A DNA stretch of 64,000 nucleotides. Source: Pseudomonas sp. Bout1 (lineage in GTDB: Bacteria; Pseudomonadota; Gammaproteobacteria; Pseudomonadales; Pseudomonadaceae). Shown here piece after piece: positions 24,283 to 32,804 of the stretch (its first letter is position 1; each line of letters begins with the position of its first letter). Location: NCBI RefSeq assembly GCF_034314165.1, contig NZ_JAVIWK010000001.1, forward strand, positions 6,153,001-6,217,000, written 5' to 3'. The notes below the pieces were generated by a model. That model was not told where the DNA came from. It did not search any database and saw only the letters and a list, made by a program, of their open reading frames with translations. A program made the translations under genes and the position numbers.

Positions 24283-25935
24283 TCAGGAAAACAGCGGTGT
24301 CGACCGGGCAACAATGGCCTCCACATCCACACCTCGCGGTAAGGTGCCATACGCCCGACCCGACGACCCGCCCAGCCGGCTGGCGATAAAACCGTCACTG
24401 ACGCTGGCATTGCCCGCCTCCAGCAACAGCTTGGCCTGCAATGCCACGGCAATGTCCTCGGTCAGTTGCCGGGCACGGTATTGGATGTCCTGGGTGTCCA
24501 TAAACGCTGACTTCAACTGCTCGATGTGCCGCGCCAGGTGCTTGTGACCGTGGCCATCCCCCAACTCGACAAACAACGCCTCCAACACGCCCGGCTCTTT
24601 CGACAAGGCCCGCAGCACATCCAGGCACTGCACATTGCCGGAACCTTCCCACGTCGAGTTGACCGGCGCCTCACGGTACAGACGCGGCAGGATGCTGTCT
24701 TCGACATACCCCGCACCGCCCATGCACTCGGCGGCCTCATTGATCATCGCCGGGGCGCGCTTGCAGATCCAATACTTGCCCACCGCCGTTACCAGCCGGG
24801 CGAATTTGGCTTCCTGTTCATTATCCAGATGGTCCAACGCGCGGCCCATGCGCATGCTCAAGGCCAGGGACGCCTCGCTTTCCAGGGCCAGGTCGGCCAG
24901 CACGTTTTGCATCAGGGGTTGTTCACTGAGCACACGGCCGCCTACCAGGCGATGGGCGCAATGGTGACTGGCTTGGGTCAGCGCCTGGCGCATCAGGGCG
25001 CTGGAGCCGACCATGCAATCGAAACGGGTCATGGCCACCATTTCGATAATGGTTGGTACGCCACGCCCTTCTTCACCGATCATCCAGGCCAGCGCGCCAC
25101 GAAACTCCACTTCGCTGGAGGCATTGGAGCAATTGCCCAGTTTGTTTTTCAGGCGCTGGATGTAGAACTCGTTGCGGGTGTCATCCGGGCGGTGCCGGGG
25201 CAGCAGGAAACAGGTCAGACCCTTGTCGGTCTGGGCCAGGGTCAGGAAACCATCGCACATCGGCGCCGAACAGAACCACTTGTGCCCCACCAGTTCATAC
25301 GCCTGGCCCGGGCCTCCGGCGCCCACCGGGTACGCGCGGGTGGTGTTGGCACGCACGTCGGTGCCGCCCTGTTTCTCGGTCATGGCCATACCAATGGTGG
25401 CGCCGGCCTTGTGGGCGATGCCGACGTTGCGCGGGTCGTATTCGGTGGCGAGGATTTTCGGCAGCCAGGTTTCAGCCAGGTCCGGCTGCAAACGCAGGGC
25501 CGGCACGCAGGCGAAGGTCATGGTCAACGGGCAGCCGGTACCGGCTTCGGCCTGGCTGTGCAGGTAGGTCATCGCCGCGCGAGCCACATGGGCGCCGGAT
25601 TGCGGATGAGCCCACGGCAACGACGGCAAGCCATGTTCGACGGCGGTGCGCATCAGCTCGTGGTAGGCCGGGTGAAACTCCACCAGGTCGATGCGATGGC
25701 CAAAACGGTCATGGCTGTTAAATACCGGCTTGTTCTGGTTGGCCAAAAAACCCGCTTCCATCAGCGGCCCGCCCGCCAGCGCGCCATAGGTGTCGATGCG
25801 CTGTTCAGCCCAGCCAGCGCCAAAGCGCCGCGACCAGTCTTGCAGCGGCAAATCGATACGGTACAGGTTGGCACCATCAAGCGACGGCGGCTGGTTGGTG
25901 ACGTCGTGGGTTTCGGCAAACTGATGCAGGTTCAT
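24283..25935 (-). CDS. aidB: acyl-CoA dehydrogenase of the AidB type
   Basis: 550 residues, aligned along its length with E. coli AidB: opening NQPPSLDGANLYRIDLPL, RSGAFVARAA-like SGAHVARAAMTYLHSQ, GMAMTEKQGGTDVRANTTRA, LVGHKWFCSAP, KLGNCSNASSEVEF, MTRFDCMVGSSALMRQAL, and the closing ECMGGAGYVEDS, PVNSTWEGSGN. The AidB-specific basic C-terminal region follows. AidB is a flavoprotein with DNA affinity, induced in the E. coli adaptive response; its dehydrogenase substrate is isovaleryl-CoA-like at best. A perfect AGGAGG site precedes the ATG. Just upstream is a probable terminator of the sensor kinase. Confidence 0.92.
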   Translation of the reverse strand: MNLHQFAETHDVTNQPPSLDGANLYRIDLPLQDWSRRFGAGWAEQRIDTYGALAGGPLMEAGFLANQNKPVFNSHDRFGHRIDLVEFHPAYHELMRTAVEHGLPSLPWAHPQSGAHVARAAMTYLHSQAEAGTGCPLTMTFACVPALRLQPDLAETWLPKILATEYDPRNVGIAHKAGATIGMAMTEKQGGTDVRANTTRAYPVGAGGPGQAYELVGHKWFCSAPMCDGFLTLAQTDKGLTCFLLPRHRPDDTRNEFYIQRLKNKLGNCSNASSEVEFRGALAWMIGEEGRGVPTIIEMVAMTRFDCMVGSSALMRQALTQASHHCAHRLVGGRVLSEQPLMQNVLADLALESEASLALSMRMGRALDHLDNEQEAKFARLVTAVGKYWICKRAPAMINEAAECMGGAGYVEDSILPRLYREAPVNSTWEGSGNVQCLDVLRALSKEPGVLEALFVELGDGHGHKHLARHIEQLKSAFMDTQDIQYRARQLTEDIAVALQAKLLLEAGNASVSDGFIASRLGGSSGRAYGTLPRGVDVEAIVARSTPLFS

Positions 25936-25948
25936 GACGGGCCTCCTG

Positions 25949-25975
25949 AAAAAAGGCCACGTTCATTGAGGCCTT
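25949..25975 (-). terminator. possible terminator between sensor kinase and aidB
   Basis: Leftward, AAGGCC, an 11-base loop and GGCCTT are followed by a T-run of six. The stem is short (6 bp) but the tail is good. It would separate kinase and aidB transcription, or act as an attenuator before aidB. Confidence 0.4.
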
Positions 25976-26023
25976 AATTTCAGTTAAGCACCGCCACCGT
26001 GGTTAAAAAAGTGGCATAAACGC

Positions 26024-28402
26024 CTAATTGGCGGCGCTTTCACCCTCAACCTGATGCAACACCCGCAGTTGCAGCACCCATTGCAACGCGTCGAAGCGCA
26101 CGGGCTTGGCCAATCGGTCGGTAACACCCACGCCGTGGCAGCCCTCACGTTCCGGCGCCTGCAACGAGGTGCTCAAGGCGATCACCGGCAATTCGCCACA
26201 GTCCGGCAACGCACGAATCTGGCAGCACAGCGAGAACCCGCCTTCTGGTACATCCAGTAGCACCGCATCAAATGTTTCGCGCTGCAACAGCGCCAGGGCG
26301 GCAGGCCCGTTGTCGATGGTTTTTACGCGGTAACCGAGCTTGAGCAACATGCCGCGCACCACCAGTTGCGCCACGCTATTGTCGTCCACCAATAGCAGCG
26401 TGCACTCCTGAGGAGTGCGTTGTACCCGCGGTACTCGGCGTACGGGCGCAGGCGCTGCCGGAATCGGTCTGACGCCAAGCTCCAGCTGAAAACGGCTGCC
26501 GCGCCGTGGCTCGGAATTGTGGGTCAGGCGGCCGCCAAGCAGCTCGATCAGTTGCCGGCAGATGGCCAGGCCGATGCCCATGCCGCCGTATCGACGGGTG
26601 GTCGAGCCATCGAGCTGGAAGAAACGCTGATACAGGGTCGCCTCATCGAGGTAGGCGAACCCGATGCCGGTGTCGGTCACAATAAAGGTCAGGCGCAACG
26701 TCCCGTCGGCGTGGGGCACGCCAACTACCCGCACACGAACCGAGCCTTCGTGAGTGAATTTGAAGGCATTGTCCAACAGGCAATCCAGGCATTGCGCCAG
26801 CTTGTCGCGATCACCATCAATGCGCTCTGGTAGCTCATCCGCCAGATCAATCGAAAACTCCAGGCCTTTGCTCTGGGCGCTCGCCGCGAACTGCTGGCGC
26901 AAGGTGTCGAGCAACCCACGCAGGCTGAACTCCTGGGGTTGCGGGCTAAGGCGCCCGGCTTGCAATTCGGTGAGGGTGAGGATGCCGTTGACCATGCGCA
27001 TCATCTCGCGGGCCGAGCCGGCGGCGGTCTGGTGGTACTGCGCAAGCTCGCCTTGCAGCGGCTCGGTCTGCATCAACTCCAGGGAACCGATCACGCCGTT
27101 CATCGGCGTGCGCAGCTCGTGGGTCAGGGTGGCGAGAAATTCGTCCTTGAGCTGGTTGCTGTGGGCCAGTTGCGTGTTGAGCACTTCCAGCTTCTGGCTG
27201 GCATCCAGCTGGATCTGCACCTGTTGCTCGCGCATCGAATTGATCCGGTCGGCCAGGGCCAGGGACAACAAGGCCACTTCAAGTGCCGAACCGATCTGGC
27301 TGGCGTACATCGTGAGGAACACATTGGGCAGGTAGCCCAGCACCATCATCGTATTCACCACGCCGCCCAACAGGAATGCGGTCCAGGCAATGATGAAGTA
27401 ACGCGCCATCCGTTGGCCGCAGTACCAGGCCTTGATGGCCGCGACGAAGATGGTCACGGTAAATACCAGCGCCAAGCCAGTAGCCAGGCGCAGCGCCAGC
27501 GCATAGCTGGTGAACAGCGCCAACACCATCACCGCCGCGCCACTGAACGCCAGCACCCACAACAGCCGGTTGATCCAGCGACTGTAAAGCGCGGTGTGCA
27601 GGAAGCTGCGCGCAAACAGGCTGCCGAACAGCGCCGCCGAACCGATCAAGAACGGTACCGCCGCATTCGCCCACCACGGGTTATTGGGCCAGAAGTACTG
27701 CACGGCCACGCCGTTGACCGAGAGTTGATACAGGCCGAACGAGGCAATATAGAGGATGTAATACAGGTAGCTGGTGTCGCGCACGCTCACATAGATGAAC
27801 AGGTTGTAGACCAGCATGCCGAGCAACACACCGTAGATCACACCCAGCACATAGAGGCGCAACGGTTGTTCTTCAAGATACGCGGTGGTGGACCAGAGGG
27901 TCAGCGGCGCCTGGATCGAACCTTGGCTTTGCAGGCGCAGGTACAGGGTTTGCTGCTGGCCGGGGACGAAGTCGAGCTTGAACAGGTAGTTGCTCTGGCG
28001 AATTTCGCGGCTGGAAAACGGCAGGCTGCTGCCGGTGCGCGAGACCAGTCGATAGTTACCGACGCTGTCGGGCTGGTACAGCTCCAGTTGGTTCAGCGGC
28101 GGGTAGGCCAGTTCCAGCAGCCAGCGGCGCGGTGCGTCCGGGCGCTGTGCACGGTAATGCAGGTCGACCTTGAGCCAGAACACCGAGCGCGAATAGCCGG
28201 CATTCAGGGTGGCCTTGTCATGGGTCTTGAAGCGACTGGCGAGCACCGGCGAGCTGATATCGCCAATCGTCAGGGCGCCACTTGGGTCTTCAAGCACTTG
28301 CATCACTTGGCCCAGGGGCAACCGCGTGGTGGCTTCGTTGAACTCGACTGCGCCGGCCAGCATCGGCAGCCCGGTCATCAGTAACATCAGCAAATAGCGC
28401 AT
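26024..28402 (-). CDS. hybrid sensor histidine kinase with 7TM-DISM sensor and receiver domain
   Basis: 792 residues. A signal peptide (residues ~1-18) is followed by a periplasmic 7TMR-DISM extracellular domain (to ~165), seven membrane helices (about 175-380), a coiled linker, the HisKA domain with LTHELRTPMNG (phospho-accepting His428), and the HATPase domain with DNAFKFT, TDTGIGF and GGMGIGLAICRQL. A C-terminal receiver follows (about 665-780), with VDDN, phospho-acceptor Asp717 in LLDVPEGG and the conserved Lys in LAKPVRF. The usual Met-Pro after the receiver aspartate is replaced (VPEGG), as in divergent receivers. DISM kinases sense carbohydrate-like or envelope signals. No response regulator is adjacent. 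Confidence 0.9.
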   Translation of the reverse strand: MRYLLMLLMTGLPMLAGAVEFNEATTRLPLGQVMQVLEDPSGALTIGDISSPVLASRFKTHDKATLNAGYSRSVFWLKVDLHYRAQRPDAPRRWLLELAYPPLNQLELYQPDSVGNYRLVSRTGSSLPFSSREIRQSNYLFKLDFVPGQQQTLYLRLQSQGSIQAPLTLWSTTAYLEEQPLRLYVLGVIYGVLLGMLVYNLFIYVSVRDTSYLYYILYIASFGLYQLSVNGVAVQYFWPNNPWWANAAVPFLIGSAALFGSLFARSFLHTALYSRWINRLLWVLAFSGAAVMVLALFTSYALALRLATGLALVFTVTIFVAAIKAWYCGQRMARYFIIAWTAFLLGGVVNTMMVLGYLPNVFLTMYASQIGSALEVALLSLALADRINSMREQQVQIQLDASQKLEVLNTQLAHSNQLKDEFLATLTHELRTPMNGVIGSLELMQTEPLQGELAQYHQTAAGSAREMMRMVNGILTLTELQAGRLSPQPQEFSLRGLLDTLRQQFAASAQSKGLEFSIDLADELPERIDGDRDKLAQCLDCLLDNAFKFTHEGSVRVRVVGVPHADGTLRLTFIVTDTGIGFAYLDEATLYQRFFQLDGSTTRRYGGMGIGLAICRQLIELLGGRLTHNSEPRRGSRFQLELGVRPIPAAPAPVRRVPRVQRTPQECTLLLVDDNSVAQLVVRGMLLKLGYRVKTIDNGPAALALLQRETFDAVLLDVPEGGFSLCCQIRALPDCGELPVIALSTSLQAPEREGCHGVGVTDRLAKPVRFDALQWVLQLRVLHQVEGESAAN

Positions 28403-28509
28403 AGAGCCCCAGCGTGGCCTGTCCGGTTATGTCAAAAGCCTCCATTCCTTTTGAGCAGACGTAAACCGGCGATACAGTTATTGGTTTGGATCCACTCTAG
28501 CATAGCCAT

Positions 28510-28611
28510 TACAGGCCAAAAGACACCATTGAAATAATTTTTTGAAAGGCTCTAGAGCAGGTGTTACAGAGCATTTGGCCTGTATTTTTCGATGATAGCA
28601 AATAGCTATTT
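28510..28611. promoter_or_regulatory. inverted repeat and palindrome in the kinase-thiD divergent region
   Basis: The 286-bp gap is AT-richer than its flanks and has no gene. It carries an 11-bp inverted repeat TACAGGCCAAA (28510-28520) / TTTGGCCTGTA (28574-28584) with a 53-base spacer, and 16 bases on a perfect 12-bp palindrome AAATAGCTATTT (28600-28611). The second repeat is followed by five T on the + strand. These look like operator or RNA-hairpin elements for one or both divergent genes. No TPP-riboswitch signature was found upstream of thiD. Confidence 0.4.
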
Positions 28612-28688
28612 ATGCCGGCTCATCCACTAAAAATTCAACCACCTCCCAACAGCCACCCAAAAAGCGTTTGGTGGTAAGCTCGCGCACC

Positions 28689-29486
28689 ATGAATATCTAC
28701 AGCTCTCGCCCCGTTGTCCTCTGTCTCTCCGGCCATGATCCCAGTGGTGGCGCCGGCTTGCAGGCAGATATCGAAGCCCTGCTCGCCCAGGGTTGTCATG
28801 CGGCCCCGGCCGTCACCGCGCTGACTGTGCAGAACACCGTCAACGTCAGCGATTTCCGCGTACTGGACCGCGAGTGGGTTCTGGCCCAGGCCAACGCCGT
28901 GCTCGGCGACTCGCAGGTTGCGGCGGTGAAACTGGGCATGCTCGGTTCCCTGGAGATGGTCGACACCGTGGTCGAACTGCTCAAGGCGCACCCGCATTTG
29001 CCAGTGGTCTGCGACCCGGTGCTGCGCGCCGGTGGCGGCGGTAGCCTGGGCAAGGATGAAGTCGGCTACGCGATGCGCGAGCGGCTGTTGCCGCTGTCGC
29101 TGATTGCCACGCCCAACCTGCCCGAAGCGCGCATCCTCGCCGAACTGCCCGAAGGCACGGCAGACGAATGCGCTGCGAAACTGCTGCCTTTTATCAAGCA
29201 CCTGCTGATCACCGGCGGCCATGGCGACGAACACGAGGTGCATAACCGCCTCTACAACCGTGATGGCACACACCAGACCTTTACCTGCCAGCGCTTGCCC
29301 GGCAGCTATCACGGCTCCGGCTGCACCCTGGCCAGCGCGCTGGCCGGTCGGCTGGCACAAGCCGAAGGCTTGGTGAGCGCGGTGCAATCGGCCCTCAACT
29401 ACACTTGGCGCACCCTGCGTGACGCTGAACAACTCGGCCAGGGGCAATTTGTGCCTCGTCGTCTGCCGCTGGATTTCTGCTCGTAA
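28689..29486 (+). CDS. thiD: bifunctional hydroxymethylpyrimidine kinase/phosphomethylpyrimidine kinase
   Basis: 265 residues. The ribokinase-fold enzyme phosphorylates HMP and then HMP-P to make the pyrimidine half of thiamine. Visible elements are SGHDPSGGAGLQADIEA near the N-terminus, VKLGMLGS, DPVLRAGGGGSL, and the ATP/anion-hole motif YHGSGCTLASALAG near the C-terminus, including the catalytic-cysteine-containing GSGC. The ATG at 28689 is favoured; an upstream GTG/ATG frame to 28668 is unlikely. Followed by thiE after 18 bases, in the same operon. Confidence 0.95.
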   Translation: MNIYSSRPVVLCLSGHDPSGGAGLQADIEALLAQGCHAAPAVTALTVQNTVNVSDFRVLDREWVLAQANAVLGDSQVAAVKLGMLGSLEMVDTVVELLKAHPHLPVVCDPVLRAGGGGSLGKDEVGYAMRERLLPLSLIATPNLPEARILAELPEGTADECAAKLLPFIKHLLITGGHGDEHEVHNRLYNRDGTHQTFTCQRLPGSYHGSGCTLASALAGRLAQAEGLVSAVQSALNYTWRTLRDAEQLGQGQFVPRRLPLDFCS

Positions 29487-29504
29487 CACCAAGAGGCCTG
29501 CCCG

Positions 29505-30131
29505 ATGAAACTACGTGGCCTGTATGCCATTACCGACAGCCAACTGTTGGCCGGCAAATTCCTGGCCTACGTCGAAGCGGCGTTGGACGGTGGCGTGACC
29601 CTGCTGCAATACCGCGATAAAAGCAGCGACGAAGCGCGCCGCCTGCGGGAAGCCGAAAAACTGCGGGAGCTGTGCTCGCGCTACAAGACGCAATTGATCA
29701 TCAACGATGACGCTGAACTGGCCGCGCGCCTCGGCGTCGGCGTGCACCTGGGCCAGACCGACGGCCCGTTGACCCCGGCGCGCGCGCTGTTGGGTTCCAA
29801 GGCGATCATCGGTTCCACCTGCCACAGCCAGATCGAACTGGCCGAGCAGGCCGCCAAAGAGGGCGCCAGCTATGTCGCCTTCGGCCGCTTCTTCAATTCC
29901 AACACCAAGCCCGGTGCCCCGGCAGCCACCGTTGAACTGCTGGCCCAGGCCCGCGCGCGCCTACACCTGCCGATCTGCGTGATCGGCGGCATCACCCTGG
30001 AAAACGCCGAGCCGCTGGTGGCCCATGGCGCCGACCTGCTGGCCGTGGTCCACGGCCTGTTTGGCGCCGACAGCACGGCAGAAGTCACCCGCCGCGCCCG
30101 CGCCTTCAACGAATTGCTCAAGCCTCAATAA
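29505..30131 (+). CDS. thiE: thiamine-phosphate synthase
   Basis: 208 residues, a TIM-barrel enzyme joining HMP pyrophosphate and thiazole phosphate to thiamine phosphate. Signatures are [68 protein letters not shown], and [26 protein letters not shown]. It lies between thiD and hemL, and the 18- to 21-base gaps suggest a single thiD-thiE-hemL transcript. Confidence 0.95.
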   Translation: MKLRGLYAITDSQLLAGKFLAYVEAALDGGVTLLQYRDKSSDEARRLREAEKLRELCSRYKTQLIINDDAELAARLGVGVHLGQTDGPLTPARALLGSKAIIGSTCHSQIELAEQAAKEGASYVAFGRFFNSNTKPGAPAATVELLAQARARLHLPICVIGGITLENAEPLVAHGADLLAVVHGLFGADSTAEVTRRARAFNELLKPQ

Positions 30132-30152
30132 TCGATTTCAGAGAGCCCGATC

Positions 30153-31436
30153 ATGTCCCGTTCCGAAACCCTGTTTGCCAATGCCCAAAAACACATCCCC
30201 GGCGGTGTGAACTCCCCCGTGCGAGCGTTCAAGAGCGTTGGCGGCACGCCGTTGTTCTTCAAGCATGCCGAGGGCGCCTACGTCACCGACGAAGATGACA
30301 AGCGCTACGTCGACTACGTGGGTTCGTGGGGCCCGATGATCCTCGGCCACAGCCACCCGGACGTGCTGGACGCGGTGCGTCAGCAACTGCAACACGGCTT
30401 GTCGTATGGCGCCCCCACCGCCATGGAAACCGAGATGGCCGACCTGGTGTGCTCCATCGTGCCGTCCATGGAGATGGTGCGGATGGTCAGCTCCGGCACC
30501 GAAGCCACCATGAGTGCGATCCGCCTGGCCCGTGGCTTCACTGGCCGCGACAGCATCATCAAGTTCGAAGGCTGCTACCACGGCCACTCCGACAGCCTGC
30601 TGGTCAAGGCCGGTTCCGGCGCCCTGACCCAGGGCGTACCGAGCTCTGCCGGTGTGCCGGCCGCGTTTGCCAAACACACCCTGACCCTGCCGTTCAACGA
30701 CATCGCCGCCGTCGAGCAGATGCTCAACGAAGTCGGCCAGGAAGTGGCCTGCATTATCGTCGAGCCAGTGGCCGGCAACATGAACTGCGTACCGCCGGCG
30801 CCGGGCTTTCTGGAAGGCCTGCGCGAACAGTGTGACAAGCACGGCGTGGTACTGATTTTTGATGAAGTGATGACCGGTTTCCGGGTGGCCCTCGGCGGCG
30901 CCCAGGCTCACTATGGCGTAACGCCAGACCTGAGCACCTTCGGCAAGATCATCGGCGGCGGTATGCCGGTGGGCTGCTTCGGCGGCAAGCGCGAAATCAT
31001 GCAACACATCGCACCGCTGGGCCCGGTGTACCAGGCGGGCACGCTCTCGGGTAACCCGCTGGCCATGGCCGCCGGCCTGACCACCCTGCGCCTGATCAGC
31101 CGCCCGGGCTTCCACGCCGAGCTGACCGACTACACCACCCGCCTGCTGGACGGCCTGCAACAGCGCGCCGATGCCGCCGGTATTCCGTTCGTCACCACGC
31201 AAGCGGGCGGCATGTTCGGCCTGTACTTCAGCGGCGCCGACGACATCGTCACCTTCGACGACGTGATGGGCAGCGATGCCGACCTGTTCAAGCGCTTCTT
31301 CCACTTGATGCTGGACGGCGGTGTGTACCTGGCACCGAGCGCCTTTGAAGCCGGGTTCACCTCGATCGCCCATGGTGATGCCGAGCTGAAGCTGACACTG
31401 GACGCCGCTGAACGCGCCTTCGCCGCCTTGAAATAA
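30153..31436 (+). CDS. hemL: glutamate-1-semialdehyde 2,1-aminomutase
   Basis: 427 residues, the PLP enzyme that converts glutamate-1-semialdehyde to 5-aminolevulinate in the C5 route to haem. Characteristic stretches are [22 protein letters not shown] at the start, [42 protein letters not shown], and [18 protein letters not shown] with the PLP lysine. The C-terminal end matches [17 protein letters not shown]. The length is normal and the start follows a short gap after thiE. A hairpin downstream probably ends the operon. Confidence 0.96.
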   Translation: MSRSETLFANAQKHIPGGVNSPVRAFKSVGGTPLFFKHAEGAYVTDEDDKRYVDYVGSWGPMILGHSHPDVLDAVRQQLQHGLSYGAPTAMETEMADLVCSIVPSMEMVRMVSSGTEATMSAIRLARGFTGRDSIIKFEGCYHGHSDSLLVKAGSGALTQGVPSSAGVPAAFAKHTLTLPFNDIAAVEQMLNEVGQEVACIIVEPVAGNMNCVPPAPGFLEGLREQCDKHGVVLIFDEVMTGFRVALGGAQAHYGVTPDLSTFGKIIGGGMPVGCFGGKREIMQHIAPLGPVYQAGTLSGNPLAMAAGLTTLRLISRPGFHAELTDYTTRLLDGLQQRADAAGIPFVTTQAGGMFGLYFSGADDIVTFDDVMGSDADLFKRFFHLMLDGGVYLAPSAFEAGFTSIAHGDAELKLTLDAAERAFAALK

Positions 31437-31445
31437 GTGGCTCAA

Positions 31446-31478
31446 AAATCTGCCGTCGCCCCTGGCGGCGTCAGATTT
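31446..31478 (+). terminator. hairpin ending the thiD-thiE-hemL operon
   Basis: Nine bases after the hemL stop, arms AAATCTG-CCGTCGCC and GGCGGCG-TCAGATTT pair with one mismatch around CCT. The T-tail is weak (TTTGCTACTTTG), so termination may be partial or need Rho. Confidence 0.55.
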
Positions 31479-31573
31479 GCTACTTTGCTTACAGACATTT
31501 CCGTCTTTTTTCGAGAATTCACCTGCAATCCGGCAGATAACTTGCCCACGCAGCAGAAAAACGAGTAAAGACT

Positions 31574-31603
31574 TTGTAAGCAGGTGCCTGCTTATTTCAT
31601 AAT
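31574..31603 (+). promoter_or_regulatory. promoter with palindrome in its spacer, upstream of the Sel1 gene
   Basis: A -35-like TTGTAA (31574-31579), 18-base spacer and -10-like CATAAT (31598-31603) precede the Sel1-repeat gene by about 58 bases. A perfect 8+2+8 palindrome, TAAGCAGG-TG-CCTGCTTA (31577-31594), overlaps the -35 end and fills the spacer, the position of a repressor operator. Confidence 0.45.
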
Positions 31604-31661
31604 GCGCGCTTATTGGATCCCCCCGTGGGTCCCGCGCCCCGTCAGAGGTAAGTCGATTCCC

Positions 31662-32216
31662 ATGAAACGCACCGGCCGCACCCTGGTTCTGGGCTGCCTG
31701 TTGCTCCTTCAGCCACTGCTGGCGTTTGCCCAGGCAGGCGGCAACTCGTTGTTAATCCCAGCGATGGGTCGTTGCACCCTCAATACCCAGCCAGAAAGCC
31801 AGGCCGAAGCCCTGAGCGCGTGCCAGAAGCAGGCCGACGGCGGGGATGCGCAGGCGCAATACGAGTTGGGCGAGTACTTCTACGACAGTAAAAACCCCGC
31901 ACGCGACCTCAACAAGGCCTTGAGCTACTTCGAGAAAGCCTCGTTGCAGGGCCACGCCCAGGCGCAATTCCAGCTGGGCACCATGTTTTTCCACGGCGAA
32001 GGCGTACCGGCCAATAACGTTCAGGCGTATATCGTGCTGAAAATGGCGGCGGTCAATGGCGCCGAAGACGCGCTGGACACGGCCGATGAAGTGGCCGAAC
32101 ACATGCAACGCGACGAACTGGAAGTGGCGACTCAGGTACTGGGGCAGATTTTCCGCAACTACCTGCAGGAACTGCAGAGCGCAGATGGCAGCTCGCCATT
32201 TTCGCCACTGCCCTGA
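31662..32216 (+). CDS. secreted Sel1/TPR-repeat protein
   Basis: 184 residues. The ATG at 31662 begins a signal peptide (KRTGRTLVLGCLLLLQPLLAFAQA) that is missing if the upstream in-frame ATG at 31584 is used. Two or three Sel1-like repeats are visible: AQYELGEYFYDSKNPARDLNKALSYFEKA and AQAQFQLGTMFFHGEGVPANNVQAYIVLKMAA, the typical Ala-rich tetratricopeptide-like units. Such proteins act as protein-interaction scaffolds in the periplasm. The palindromic promoter upstream suggests specific regulation. Function unknown. Confidence 0.82.
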   Translation: MKRTGRTLVLGCLLLLQPLLAFAQAGGNSLLIPAMGRCTLNTQPESQAEALSACQKQADGGDAQAQYELGEYFYDSKNPARDLNKALSYFEKASLQGHAQAQFQLGTMFFHGEGVPANNVQAYIVLKMAAVNGAEDALDTADEVAEHMQRDELEVATQVLGQIFRNYLQELQSADGSSPFSPLP

Positions 32217-32241
32217 GTTTTGTAGCGCCTTTACTGCCGCC

Positions 32242-32323
32242 TTCGCGAGCAAGCTCGCTCCCACATTCAACTGCATTCCAAAGGTGGAACTCGGTCGAGC
32301 GTGGGAGCGGGCTTGCTCGCGAA
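32242..32323. repeat. REP pair, CTTCGCGAGCAAGCTCGCTCCCAC class
   Basis: Two inverted arms of the second main REP class face each other, between convergent genes. A related pair is at 46979-47079. Confidence 0.85.
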
Positions 32324-32345
32324 GGGGTCGACGCGGTCTTGAGCC

Positions 32346-32672
32346 TTACTTCTCTGGCATCGGCATCGGAAACGGCATGACATTGCTCATGCCCCGGGCC
32401 TCGCTGATTTTCGGCGTGCCCAGGCGCTCGACCTCATCGATGCGCACAATCGAATGCATCGGCACAAAACTGCGCACCACGCCTTCGAACTGTGCCTTGA
32501 GTTTTTCCTCGCCCGGGTCGACGACCAACTGTGTGCGCTCGCCAAAGACGAACTCTTCCACTTCCAGGAAGCCCCACAGATCACTTTGATAGATCTGCTT
32601 GGCGTACATTTCGAACACCTGGCCCTGGTTAAGGAAAATCACCTTGTAGATTGGAGCTTCACGTTTGGTCAT
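32346..32672 (-). CDS. DUF1820 protein
   Basis: 108 residues from the ATG at 32672, chosen because the family's opening TKREAPIYKVIFLNQGQVFEMYAK begins here; a longer frame to 32738 is unsupported. The core DLWGFLEVEEFVFGERTQLVVDPGEEKL and FVPMHSIVRIDEVERLG match DUF1820, a small conserved family found near miaB in Pseudomonas. Function unknown; cytosolic, no signal. Confidence 0.9.
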   Translation of the reverse strand: MTKREAPIYKVIFLNQGQVFEMYAKQIYQSDLWGFLEVEEFVFGERTQLVVDPGEEKLKAQFEGVVRSFVPMHSIVRIDEVERLGTPKISEARGMSNVMPFPMPMPEK

Positions 32673-32804
32673 GGTGGGCGGGTAACACATCGGGGGATAT
32701 AAAAGAGGGCGCGAACTATAGCATGGCGTCCGATGCACAGTGCTAGGAACCTATCGGCATGCCCCCTATAATGCGCGGTTCTTTACCACCAGTTGACGAT
32801 CCCC

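Noticed and set aside
28585..28688. Thiamine riboswitch upstream of thiD
   Set aside because: The conserved CTGAGA and ACCTGATC-type elements of TPP riboswitches are absent.
30138..31445. 435-codon antisense frame over hemL
   Set aside because: Shadow of hemL; composition unlike a real protein and no homology recognised, while hemL is unmistakable.
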